A stretch of 11,616 bases of DNA from Clostridia bacterium (GTDB lineage: Bacteria; Bacillota; Clostridia; UBA1381): assembly GCA_900751685.1 (NCBI GenBank), contig CAADSR010000168.1, positions 1 through 11,616 on the forward strand. Reading direction: 5' to 3'. Position 1 is the first letter of the stretch, and each line of letters opens with the position of its first letter. The translations under genes and the position numbers were made by a program. This document shows, piece after piece, positions 1 through 8,191 of this stretch. The notes beneath the pieces were generated by a model. The model saw nothing but the letters and a program-made list of their open reading frames with translations. It did not search any database and was not told the origin of the DNA.

Positions 1-21
1 ATACATTTTGTAAAAAGAGTC

Positions 22-50
22 TATACAAAATTGAGATGTTGTAGTATAAT
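22..50 (+). promoter_or_regulatory. Candidate sigma-A promoter of the esterase gene
   Basis: A perfect TATAAT lies at 45-50. A weak -35 match, TATACA, lies at 22-27 with a 17-base spacer. The predicted transcript starts near base 57 and has a leader of about 90 bases before the ATG at 149. The 10-mer GTAGTATAAT (41-50) recurs exactly at the promoter of the PL26 gene (5519-5528). The -10 is convincing and the -35 is not, which could mean an activator is needed. Confidence 0.6.
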
Positions 51-68
51 ATGTATGTAATGTATGTA
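51..68 (+). repeat. 9-bp tandem direct repeat at the transcription start
   Basis: ATGTATGTA occurs twice without a gap (51-59 and 60-68), directly after the TATAAT box, so it covers the expected transcription start. Direct repeats of this kind can be operator half-sites, but the unit is AT-rich and simple, so chance or slippage is also possible. No regulator gene is in the window to pair it with. Confidence 0.5.
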
Positions 69-148
69 TTTTAGTATGAATAATGGTATTTCACGCTAAA
101 ATAGATCTTTAAAAAGAGAGTTTTAAGGAGAGAAGAGGAGGACACGTA

Positions 149-3100
149 ATGAAAAGTAAGCTTTTCAAAAAAGTGATCGCGGGTGCAGTTACAGCTGCAA
201 TGGCATCACAGGCTGCGTTTGTTTTGCCCGCTTTTGCGGATGAATTGCCTTTGGAGCCGTTGACACAGGATTTCACGGTCACAGCAACGAAAACAGACCA
301 GAGCATTGTGATCCCGGTAACCAATAATACGGCGGCAACAGCGAATGTGATCGCTTATGTTGCAGAGTACAATGCAAAAGGTGAACTTGTAGGTATCAAA
401 GCCGCCAATAAAGATATTGCGGCGGGTGCAAGTGAAGATATTTCGATTACATATACTGCGGCGGCAGGAAATGAAGTAAAATTGTTTTTATGGAATGGAC
501 AAACACCTATTATAAAAGCAGTTGCGCTGGAGCAGGGGGTTACTCCGACCGTAGAGCCAACAGTTATTCCGACAACCCCGCCAACAACAGAGCCGACTGT
601 CACACCGACAGCAACACCAACGGCTACGCCGACTGCAACGCCGGACGACCATGAATATTTGTACAAGCAGGATTATGAAGCTGTGACAGATATCACGGCT
701 GGATGGACCTCATATAATACTGAGATCAATACTGCCGGTGGGCCAATGATCTCGTTGGAAACAGATACCACTACAGCAAGCAAATATATCAAGTTTGCTA
801 CTGGCGCTAGCGCGGGCGGCCTGCGTACGGTTTCCCAGCCATTTGATGCGGCTGCGAAAGTGACGGATGCGAAGACTGTTCTGGAATTTGATTTGAATAT
901 GAACAATGCCAGCGGAGACCGGGCAAATGAGTTTATGATCCTGGCAACCTCTGGCCAACCGCAGACCAACACGACTTATCAAGGGGATGCGTACATCTTA
1001 AAGTTTGACCAGCTGAAATCTGCCGGGGATACGATTTTGATCAACCAGGCTGGCGTGGGAGATAATGACACTTCTTCTACCGCAGTTAATGTAACAACGA
1101 ATTATAAAAATTCATCCTGGGCACATGTCAAAGCGATCCTGGATTTCACTGAAAAAACGGCTGTTTTGTCCATGACATCTTTGGATGGGCAGACGACTTA
1201 TTTTGACGGGAAAGTGAACATGGGCGCTACGGCTGATTCTTTGGGCTATATCGTCGCTGCTCCGAGCCGGAACGGCAGGGGCTCTATTGGGCTCGATAAT
1301 GTAAAAGTACGTAAAGCAGACGCTGGGGATGTCGTAGGTACATTCTATACGATCTCCTATGATGCAGGAGATACACAGACGACTGAGTCTGTAAAATCCG
1401 GAGAAAACCCAGCAACTGTGCCGGAAGCACCATATAAGAGCGGTACTCCAGGCCAGGGCGGATATGTCTTTACTGGATGGCATAAGGACAACGATGAATC
1501 CACCATTTATACAACAGAGCAGGTAAAAGCAATGCAGATCACTGCAGATACGTCTTTTACTGCTGTATTTGACTATGATGAGACCATTATTGAAAAATTG
1601 CAGGGCATTTCATTTAAAGCTAAGCCTGCTGCAATTCCAGAGATCCCAACAGAGGCGGAAGCAACGGTCGATCTACCAATCGAGCTGAGCATGACCGGCC
1701 AATGGGGCGGAGATCTAACACAAAAAGCAAACCAGACTGGAACCCTTAATGTGGAATGGACCGTAGAGGGCTTTGATGTAAAAGAAGGCGTTTCCGTAGG
1801 AGAGAAGCCGGGGGCTGACGGAACAGCAACAACAGGTGATTCTTATATCCTGTTGTCCGGATTTAAATCCGACAGCACAAGTGCGAATATGAATGTCCGT
1901 GCCGGTGTTGCGAATTACTATGGGCGCATCACAGCAAAAGTAACCTATGGTGATGAGAAGAATGGTTTTGATACTTATACAGAGTCCTTCCCAGTAGCAA
2001 TTTTGTCGGATACATCAAAGGATGTAAACCGCATTTACCCATTGGGAGGATACCCGACAAATTTGAATTACTATTCTGATGATTTGCTTGGATACCGTTC
2101 TACATCCTTTGCTTCCAATAAACATAATCCAGACCCGTTATTGTCCGGATGGAACGGCTGGGGAAGCATGGGAGAGACCGGCGCAGTCCTCTCCAAAGAA
2201 GATAATGGCGACAAATATCTACTGATGACAGCAGGCGGGACGGCAGGAGCATCATCTCTTGTAGCAAACGATATCGGAACATTTAATGAGCAGATCATTG
2301 TTGAAACAGATATCCAGTTCCCGGGCTCTGTGAATGCCTCTTATCTGCCGGCAATCGAATATATTGAAGGTACGGTTCACACCAGCGGTAACAAGATCAA
2401 GATTGAATATAACGGAAATTCATTTGGGACGATCGAAGGGGTAACAGGGGATACCTGGTACCATGCGAAGATCTCCTATGATACTTCTACTAAAACTTAC
2501 TGGTATAAGCTTTACAATACGGAAGGTAAACTGGTAGGCGAATCGGATGTCCTGGCATATCCGGAAAATGTGAATGCACCAACAAGCATTGCGTTCCAAA
2601 ACAACAGAATGACAAACCAGGCATTTAAGATCAAAAATATGAGCATCTATAAGCCTGAAATGGCAAGCTTTACGATTTCATCTGACGAGACTGTAACGAT
2701 TCCGGAAACAGACCCAGTTCAAATTGATTTGACGGCGGTTATGAAGGATGCGTCCGGTGCAGACCTTTCGGGTATTGTAGAGTGGTCGTTAGCAGAAAAT
2801 GCAGATGGTGTCAGCGTTGCTGCTAATGAATCTGATTCCAGCCGCGCGACCTTGACTGTAACAAAGGATGCGCCGACTGGTGAGATCCAGGTGGTTGCAG
2901 CGAACCGCGGACAACAAGCAACAAAGACGATCATGCTGACGGGATCTGCAGACAATGTGGCGTTTGTAAATCCGACGACAAGTATTACGATCCCAATGGA
3001 TGAAGGGACTCCGGCAGAAATAACCTATTCTGCAGAAGTACGCAATGGCGAAGGCGTTGCATATCCAGGTAAAAGCGTTACTTATGCACTTTATAATAAG

Positions 3101-4375
3101 AACAATACAGAGCCGGCAGGAGAGATCCAGGGCGTTACCTTTGATGCTGCTGCTGGAAAATTGACCGTTGATTCAACAGCAAAAGCGCAAACTTTGTATT
3201 TAAGAGCGAGCAGCACGAACTCAGAAGATGCACCAATCACGAAAGCAATCAAGCTGAACATCCATGGCATGCTGTTTGACTTTGGCGCTGGATTGGAAGA
3301 GGATCTGACAGATGGTTATACCGCGGTAACACCGTCTACGATGTATAGTGATGCGTTAGGCTATGGCTTAGAATCAGCAGGCTTGCAGGTAGGCGGAGAT
3401 ATTTCCGTTGATAATCTGAATGGTGATTATCTGGAAGGCTCCAACATTGTATTTAAAGTAAAAGTCCCGGCAGGAAAGAACTATAAAGTAAATGTGACCT
3501 ATAAAGGCGGCGAGCTGCGGACGGAAAAGATCAACTCCAATGCAGTTGGTATTGCAAGAGGGACGAATGACGTTTTGACGTCTACTGAATTTGAAGTGCC
3601 GGTTGTGGATGGGGTATTGGATCTGAATCTGCCATCAGGACAGATCGCATCTGTGTCCATTGACAAATTGGCAGATAAACAAAAGACAGAAACACCGACT
3701 TGGTACACCTATGGTGATTCTACGACCAACTCAAATACGACGTATATCAGTTGGGGAAATGTAGCGGAACCAACAAAATATAAGCTAGCGAACACCGCAA
3801 GAGGCGGAAGGAACCATGTCAGCTATTATAACGAAGGCTTGTTTGATACGATTCTGAAGCAAGTCCGCCCAGGCGATTTGGTGACCTTCAACGGTATGGG
3901 AACCAATGGGTACGGCGGTGACTCTCAGGAAGAGTTTAAGAATATGATCAAGTATTGTATTGAGGCAGTTCGGCAGCGGGGCGCAGAGGTCGTTATCGTT
4001 ACGTATACACCACATGGCCCGGTAGGCGGATATACTGGAGGATATAATAAAGAAACACAAACCTTCAACGCAAACCGTGACAATGACTCCTATACAAAAG
4101 GATACCGTGAAGTAGCAGAGGAATTGAGCCTGCCATTGATTGATTTGGGTCATTTGATTGATGATAAGTTCAACGCAATGGTAAAAGAAGCAAGAGACGC
4201 TGTAAAACCAAATGCTACGAGCGCGGATACAGAAGCGTGGGCAGCAGGGGAAGAAAAAGCACAATGGATCATTTCTCAATTCCCTGACCATAACCACTAT
4301 TTCAGACCATTGGCAGAAATCTTTGCAGAAATTATGGTAACGGAAGTAGAAAAGAGCTTCCCGACACAGCCATAA
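149..4375 (+). CDS. Secreted multidomain rhamnogalacturonan acetylesterase-like protein (SGNH hydrolase)
   Basis: This 1408-residue secreted protein probably removes O-acetyl groups from rhamnogalacturonan-I outside the cell. The start is set by AGGAGG at 136-141, seven bases before the ATG. Domains in order: signal peptide 1-30 (cleavage after AFA); a beta-sandwich accessory domain of about 45-125 ending in LFLWNG; Thr-Pro linker 132-165; a concanavalin-like domain about 169-391; an InlB-type repeat 399-476; an uncharacterised beta region about 480-627; a second concanavalin-like domain about 628-838; two Ig-like domains about 839-1037; a galactose-binding-like domain about 1038-1180 (FDFGAG start), of the kind that precedes this esterase family; and the catalytic SGNH domain about 1183-1408. 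Block I is GDST with nucleophile Ser1191, block II is ARGGR (1218-1221 area), and block V is DHNH with Asp1380 and His1383. Block III, usually FGHND, is the longer FNGMGTN (1247-1253). No LPXTG or SLH anchor is visible. The fold call is firm; the substrate is inferred from neighbours and domain pairing. Confidence 0.85.
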   Translation: MKSKLFKKVIAGAVTAAMASQAAFVLPAFADELPLEPLTQDFTVTATKTDQSIVIPVTNNTAATANVIAYVAEYNAKGELVGIKAANKDIAAGASEDISITYTAAAGNEVKLFLWNGQTPIIKAVALEQGVTPTVEPTVIPTTPPTTEPTVTPTATPTATPTATPDDHEYLYKQDYEAVTDITAGWTSYNTEINTAGGPMISLETDTTTASKYIKFATGASAGGLRTVSQPFDAAAKVTDAKTVLEFDLNMNNASGDRANEFMILATSGQPQTNTTYQGDAYILKFDQLKSAGDTILINQAGVGDNDTSSTAVNVTTNYKNSSWAHVKAILDFTEKTAVLSMTSLDGQTTYFDGKVNMGATADSLGYIVAAPSRNGRGSIGLDNVKVRKADAGDVVGTFYTISYDAGDTQTTESVKSGENPATVPEAPYKSGTPGQGGYVFTGWHKDNDESTIYTTEQVKAMQITADTSFTAVFDYDETIIEKLQGISFKAKPAAIPEIPTEAEATVDLPIELSMTGQWGGDLTQKANQTGTLNVEWTVEGFDVKEGVSVGEKPGADGTATTGDSYILLSGFKSDSTSANMNVRAGVANYYGRITAKVTYGDEKNGFDTYTESFPVAILSDTSKDVNRIYPLGGYPTNLNYYSDDLLGYRSTSFASNKHNPDPLLSGWNGWGSMGETGAVLSKEDNGDKYLLMTAGGTAGASSLVANDIGTFNEQIIVETDIQFPGSVNASYLPAIEYIEGTVHTSGNKIKIEYNGNSFGTIEGVTGDTWYHAKISYDTSTKTYWYKLYNTEGKLVGESDVLAYPENVNAPTSIAFQNNRMTNQAFKIKNMSIYKPEMASFTISSDETVTIPETDPVQIDLTAVMKDASGADLSGIVEWSLAENADGVSVAANESDSSRATLTVTKDAPTGEIQVVAANRGQQATKTIMLTGSADNVAFVNPTTSITIPMDEGTPAEITYSAEVRNGEGVAYPGKSVTYALYNKNNTEPAGEIQGVTFDAAAGKLTVDSTAKAQTLYLRASSTNSEDAPITKAIKLNIHGMLFDFGAGLEEDLTDGYTAVTPSTMYSDALGYGLESAGLQVGGDISVDNLNGDYLEGSNIVFKVKVPAGKNYKVNVTYKGGELRTEKINSNAVGIARGTNDVLTSTEFEVPVVDGVLDLNLPSGQIASVSIDKLADKQKTETPTWYTYGDSTTNSNTTYISWGNVAEPTKYKLANTARGGRNHVSYYNEGLFDTILKQVRPGDLVTFNGMGTNGYGGDSQEEFKNMIKYCIEAVRQRGAEVVIVTYTPHGPVGGYTGGYNKETQTFNANRDNDSYTKGYREVAEELSLPLIDLGHLIDDKFNAMVKEARDAVKPNATSADTEAWAAGEEKAQWIISQFPDHNHYFRPLAEIFAEIMVTEVEKSFPTQP
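608..643 (+). repeat. Three 12-bp units encoding TATP in the linker
   Basis: Three consecutive 12-base units (608-619, 620-631, 632-643) each encode Thr-Ala-Thr-Pro and differ only at synonymous third positions. They form the end of the Thr-Pro-rich linker (residues 132-165), a flexible and often glycosylated spacer in clostridial carbohydrate-active enzymes. The antisense strand of this stretch reads as a Val-Gly repeat, which is a shadow and not a gene. Confidence 0.8.
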
Positions 4376-4387
4376 ATAAAGAGACCG

Positions 4388-4409
4388 CAGAACAAGCTGT
4401 TTTGTTCTG
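4388..4409 (+). other. Short hairpin just upstream of the terminator
   Basis: CAGAACAA (4388-4395) pairs with TTGTTCTG (4402-4409) around a six-base loop. No T-run follows, so it is not a terminator itself. It could protect the 3' end of the transcript. A similar small hairpin precedes the other terminator in this window (8192-8209). Confidence 0.55.
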
Positions 4410-4419
4410 AAAAATAAGG

Positions 4420-4462
4420 CGCCTGTAGGAAAAACATCACCTGTTTTCCTACAGGCGTTTTT
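4420..4462 (+). terminator. Rho-independent terminator of the esterase gene
   Basis: The 14-base arm CGCCTGTAGGAAAA (4420-4433) pairs perfectly with 4444-4457 around a ten-base loop, and five T residues follow (4458-4462). It lies 45 bases after the esterase stop codon and separates that transcript from spoIID. Confidence 0.92.
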
Positions 4463-4472
4463 GTATTTGTGT

Positions 4473-4500
4473 TCTATGTCCTATAAAAAAATCATATATA
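4473..4500 (+). promoter_or_regulatory. Possible sigma-E-like promoter of spoIID
   Basis: CATATATA at 4493-4500 resembles the sigma-E -10 element (CATACAnT). An AT-rich -35-like stretch, TCTATGT (4473-4479), lies 13 bases upstream but matches poorly. In known spore formers spoIID belongs to the mother-cell sigma-E regulon, which is the main reason for proposing this site. A promoter must exist somewhere in 4463-4515 because a strong terminator lies just upstream. Confidence 0.35.
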
Positions 4501-4529
4501 TAACCAGATTATGATAAGGACGTGTCTGA

Positions 4530-5498
4530 ATGAAACGAATGCTGTCAATGCTGTTGGTCATAGTAGTTATTGTGATATTAGTCCCGCTGATTACATTAAT
4601 GGTTCTTGGAGGCTTCTATATCACCCGTATGGACCCCCGCCAGGAGGAGATCAGTGCTACAGTACAGGTGTATAATAAAGCAGTGGATAAAGTAGAGGAG
4701 ATGGATACCTCAGAATATTTAAAAGAGGTGGTAGCCGCCGAGATGCCAGCCGATTTTGAGCAAGAGGCACTGAAGGCACAAGCCGTGGCGGCAAGGAGCT
4801 ACCTTCTTTCTAAAATGGAAAATGCAGAAAAAAATGGTGCGCCCCAGGAGCATAAGGGGGCTGTTGTGTGTACAGATTCAACTCATTGCCAGGCGTGGGT
4901 ATCAGAGGATGCCAAAAAGCAGGCGTGGGGAAATGATGGGGAGCAGAAGTGGAAAAAAATATCGGAGGCAGTGGAATCTACCGGCGGCCAGGTATTGACC
5001 TATCAGAAAGACACAGTAAGCGCTGTTTTCTTCTCTACTTCTTCAGGAAAGACAGAAGCTGCGAAGGATGTCTGGGGGAAAGATGTGCCTTACCTGCAAA
5101 GCGTGGATAGCCCAGGGGAAGAGGAGGCGCCCCGTTATCATTCTGAAGAGACGATTTCGGTAGAAGAATTTAAAAAGAAAGCAGCGGAAAAAATCGAAGG
5201 GGTGGATTGGAGCAAGCCTTTATTTGAAAATATCCAGCGGAGCGGAGCGGGAGGTATTTTGACCCTCCAGATCGGCGGGGTCACAGTAAAAGGAACTGAT
5301 TTCAGGACACTCTACGGGCTGCGGTCCACCAATGCGGAAGTGGCACAGGAGGGTGAGAACGTATTATTTAAGGTCACAGGAAATGGCCATGGCGTGGGCA
5401 TGAGTCAATATGGGGCCAATGCTATGGCTGCTGGGGGCAGTGATTACAAAGCAATTCTAACGCATTACTATACCGGGGCGGAGATCACGTCAAAATAA
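4530..5498 (+). CDS. spoIID: Stage II sporulation protein D (SpoIID), engulfment transglycosylase
   Basis: SpoIID is a membrane-anchored lytic transglycosylase that works with SpoIIP and SpoIIM to remodel septal peptidoglycan during engulfment of the forespore. The 322-residue protein has an N-terminal membrane anchor (about residues 4-30) and a SpoIID/LytB domain from about 55 to the end. The signature AAEMP carries Glu71, equivalent to the catalytic Glu88 recalled for B. subtilis, followed by EALKAQAVAARSY. His108, Cys114, His119 and Cys120 have the same spacing (6, 5, 1) as the zinc ligands I recall for C. difficile SpoIID. GHGVGMSQYGA lies at 286-296. The start is supported by AAGGA (4516-4520), nine bases before the ATG. 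Length is normal for the family. The gene sits between an upstream terminator and the PL26 promoter. I see no terminator after it, so read-through into the PL26 gene, 67 bases on, is possible. Its place inside a pectin locus is unusual. Confidence 0.95.
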   Translation: MKRMLSMLLVIVVIVILVPLITLMVLGGFYITRMDPRQEEISATVQVYNKAVDKVEEMDTSEYLKEVVAAEMPADFEQEALKAQAVAARSYLLSKMENAEKNGAPQEHKGAVVCTDSTHCQAWVSEDAKKQAWGNDGEQKWKKISEAVESTGGQVLTYQKDTVSAVFFSTSSGKTEAAKDVWGKDVPYLQSVDSPGEEEAPRYHSEETISVEEFKKKAAEKIEGVDWSKPLFENIQRSGAGGILTLQIGGVTVKGTDFRTLYGLRSTNAEVAQEGENVLFKVTGNGHGVGMSQYGANAMAAGGSDYKAILTHYYTGAEITSK

Positions 5499-5499
5499 C

Positions 5500-5528
5500 T
5501 TGTAATTTGAACAGGCCGGTAGTATAAT
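5500..5528 (+). promoter_or_regulatory. Sigma-A promoter of the PL26 lyase gene
   Basis: TTGTAA (5500-5505), a 17-base spacer and a perfect TATAAT (5523-5528) form a near-consensus vegetative promoter that begins one base after the spoIID stop codon. It allows the lyase to be transcribed independently of sporulation. The 10-mer ending in this -10 (5519-5528) is identical to that of the esterase gene promoter. Confidence 0.8.
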
Positions 5529-5545
5529 GAAATAAAACTTCATTA
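5525..5545 (+). promoter_or_regulatory. Inverted repeat over the PL26 transcription start
   Basis: TAATGAA (5525-5531) and TTCATTA (5539-5545) are perfect 7-base inverted arms separated by seven bases. They overlap the 3' half of the -10 box and the expected +1 site, a typical place for a repressor operator. Substrate-responsive control of a lyase gene is plausible but not shown, and the AT-rich composition makes a chance palindrome possible. Confidence 0.4.
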
Positions 5546-5565
5546 ATGTTGCGGAGGAAAAAAGT

Positions 5566-8130
5566 ATGATAAAATTAAACTGGATCAAGCAGAAAGCGCC
5601 TTATGTGACCTGGGGGATGCCGCATAAAAAGGGGACATTGCAGGAGGAGGACACCTTTGTCCTCAAAGACGGGGAACACACGATCCCGGTGCAAACAAAA
5701 GCAAATGCTTACTGGAATGACGGCAGTGTAAAATGGACCCTTCATTCAGCCGTATTTTCCGGGCCTCCTGCGGATCAATACACCCTGTCTACAGGGGAAG
5801 CAAGCTGTGAGAATCCAATTTTGATTATAGATACAGATCAAACAATAACGGTGGATACGGGGAAAATAAAAGCGGTGCTTCCGAAAAGCGGCCTGGACTG
5901 CATCCAGTCCATCCACTGCGGAGAGCAGCTCCGCTGTAGCGGGGGCCGGCTGGTCGTAAAAAATGAGAACCGTTATGTTACGGAGGGCTGCGAGACTACT
6001 ATAAAAGAGGATTTTATAGGGGACATTTCTGAATGTGAGGTGGAAGAAGCAGGAGAGCTTCGGTGCGTGGTCCGCATGCGGGGAAGCCACGTTTGCAAAA
6101 ACAACCGAAGCCGCCATGGGCAGCTCCGGCGCTTTCTGCCCTTTGAGCTGCGGTGGTATTTTTACGCGGGTACAGATGAGATCCAGTTAAGCCATACATT
6201 CTTGTTCGACGGCCAACAAAACACAGATTTCATCCGGGGGATGGGCGTGGTATTTGATGTGCCCCTGGAGGGGCCGCTATATAACCGTTATGTGCGGTTC
6301 GCTGGGGAACGCGGCATGTACGCCGACAGTCCCAAAAGCCTTTTGACCTGGCGGACGACAGGAAAATATAAAGAGCTTTATCAAAAGCAGGTGCGCTGTG
6401 AGCCGGTGGCCTTTGACGCGGTAGAGGATATGGACTTTTTGGGACTATTGGATGAGTCGGCCGTATGGGATGAGTTTAAACTATCCCAATTATCGTCCGA
6501 AGAATATACCGTCTACAAACGGGTCGGACAAGGGTTATCATTTATTCATGGACATGCGGGAAAGCGCGCTATGGGATGTGCTTATGCGGGAGATGCCTCG
6601 GGCGGGATGACAGTCCATATGGAGCATTTTTGGCAAAAGCATCCCTCCTCTTTTCAATGTGTGGGAATGACAGGGGAAACAGCGCAAATGGCGGCATGGT
6701 TCTGGTCGCCGGACGGTAAAGCCATGGACCTGCGCCATTATGATACGCGTGCCCATGTTTATTCAGGCTATGAGGGCTTTGACGAGATGCGTGCTACTCC
6801 TTATGGCGTGGCGAATACAAACCGGCTTACCCTTAAAATGACAAACGGCCCGGTGGGCAATGATGAGCTGCTAACAGATGCGGAACGTTGGAACCGCCCC
6901 GTACTGCTGATCCCCGCCGATTTGTCTTATTATAACTCTACCAGGGTGCTGGGAGAGTGGAGCCTGCCAGACCGGAGCAGCGTTAAAAAAGCGCAGGTGG
7001 AGGATCAATTGGATGCCTTGACCGATTACTACAAACGGGAAATAGACCAGCGGCGGTGGTATGGGTTCTGGGACTTTGGCGACTTTATGCATACTTATGA
7101 TGATGTACACCATTGCTGGAAATATGACATGGGAGGACAAGCCTGGCAGAACACGGAGCTTGTGCCGAACCTTTGGCTGTGGTATAGCTTTTTAAGATCA
7201 GGACGCGAGGATTTTTTTCAAATGGCAGAGGCTATGACCCGCCATACATCAGAGGTGGATGTTTATCATTTGGGAGAATACGCAGGCCTGGGCTCGCGGC
7301 ATAATGTAGTGCATTGGGGCTGCGGCTGCAAGGAGTGCCGGATCAGTATGGCGGGTTTACATAAAATTTATTACTACCTGACCGGGAATGAGCGTGTTGG
7401 CGATATTATGGATGAGGTGCGTGACGCGGACGCAGCTGTGGGAAGCTTAGACCCCATGCGCTCGTATTACAGCCCCAGCACAAGGTTTAAGACCCATGTC
7501 CGTTTTGGACCTGATGTGATGGCCTTCTGTTCCAATTGGTTTACCTATTGGGAACGCCACCGGGATAAAAAATATTTGGAAAAGCTGACAAAGACCCTGG
7601 AATTTTTTAAGCAAGGACAGCGGTTCGTCTTGTCTGGCGTTTATGGGTATGACCCTGCAACAACAGAATATTATGACTATGAAGTGCAAGGGGGCAGCCA
7701 TTTTATGCATTGTTTTGGAAACTTCCCGGTCTGGCTCGAAATCGCAAATTGCTTTGATGATACACTCATAAAAGAGCGGTTGATGGATCTGGGACAGTTT
7801 TATGGGCAGAATCCGGAAGATGCGGCCTACCGTGAAAAGCTGTGCAGTAAATGGGGCTACCCTGAAATTGCAAAAAGCAAATTATTCCGCCATGCCTCCT
7901 ATAATGTTGCTATTTCTGCTTATAGCGCAAAGCACCGGGAAAATACCGGGCTTGCAAAAGAGATCTGGCAAATGATCTTTCACGATTTGTGGGTCCCGAT
8001 GCCGCTGCAAGAAACAACCGTTGACACAGGGGACTGCCATTGCCGCTTGCAGGAGGTGCCGGGGATGAATACGAACGGTGCTGCCCAGTGGGCGTCTAAC
8101 GCGATTTTTGCGATGAATTATCTGGATTGA
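5566..8130 (+). CDS. PL26/YetA-family exo-rhamnogalacturonan lyase
   Basis: This protein belongs to the PcRGLX/YetA family. The characterised fungal member is an exo-acting lyase that cleaves RG-I by beta-elimination and releases an unsaturated galacturonosyl-rhamnose disaccharide. The 854-residue length is close to that of B. subtilis YetA. An N-terminal RIFT-barrel domain is marked by VTWGMPHKKG and by AYWNDGSVKW (48-57). A central beta-sandwich carries LPFELRWYFYAG and the stretch FIRGMGVVFDVP. A C-terminal alpha/alpha toroid carries WYGFWDFGDFMHTYDD (498-513), EAMTRHTSEVDVYHLG (555-570) and RHNVVHWG (578-585). There is no signal peptide, so it should act in the cytoplasm on imported oligosaccharides. 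GGAGG (5553-5557) sets the start. A local Cys cluster, CGCKEC (586-591), stands out. Family assignment is firm; the exact product and cleavage end are inferred from the family. Confidence 0.92.
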   Translation: MIKLNWIKQKAPYVTWGMPHKKGTLQEEDTFVLKDGEHTIPVQTKANAYWNDGSVKWTLHSAVFSGPPADQYTLSTGEASCENPILIIDTDQTITVDTGKIKAVLPKSGLDCIQSIHCGEQLRCSGGRLVVKNENRYVTEGCETTIKEDFIGDISECEVEEAGELRCVVRMRGSHVCKNNRSRHGQLRRFLPFELRWYFYAGTDEIQLSHTFLFDGQQNTDFIRGMGVVFDVPLEGPLYNRYVRFAGERGMYADSPKSLLTWRTTGKYKELYQKQVRCEPVAFDAVEDMDFLGLLDESAVWDEFKLSQLSSEEYTVYKRVGQGLSFIHGHAGKRAMGCAYAGDASGGMTVHMEHFWQKHPSSFQCVGMTGETAQMAAWFWSPDGKAMDLRHYDTRAHVYSGYEGFDEMRATPYGVANTNRLTLKMTNGPVGNDELLTDAERWNRPVLLIPADLSYYNSTRVLGEWSLPDRSSVKKAQVEDQLDALTDYYKREIDQRRWYGFWDFGDFMHTYDDVHHCWKYDMGGQAWQNTELVPNLWLWYSFLRSGREDFFQMAEAMTRHTSEVDVYHLGEYAGLGSRHNVVHWGCGCKECRISMAGLHKIYYYLTGNERVGDIMDEVRDADAAVGSLDPMRSYYSPSTRFKTHVRFGPDVMAFCSNWFTYWERHRDKKYLEKLTKTLEFFKQGQRFVLSGVYGYDPATTEYYDYEVQGGSHFMHCFGNFPVWLEIANCFDDTLIKERLMDLGQFYGQNPEDAAYREKLCSKWGYPEIAKSKLFRHASYNVAISAYSAKHRENTGLAKEIWQMIFHDLWVPMPLQETTVDTGDCHCRLQEVPGMNTNGAAQWASNAIFAMNYLD

Positions 8131-8191
8131 TCAAATAAAAAAAGAATGCTTAAACGGATTATAATACAATAAAATAGTACTCACGGCTGCC

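Noticed and set aside
355..666. Minus-strand frame encoding a Val-Gly repeat protein of about 103 residues
   Set aside because: It is the antisense image of the Thr-Pro linker coding repeat in the esterase gene, has no ribosome binding site, and lies entirely inside a well-supported gene.
3785..4297. Minus-strand frame of 170 residues opposite the SGNH esterase domain
   Set aside because: The plus-strand frame carries conserved catalytic motifs here. The antisense product has no recognisable motif and no plausible start signals.
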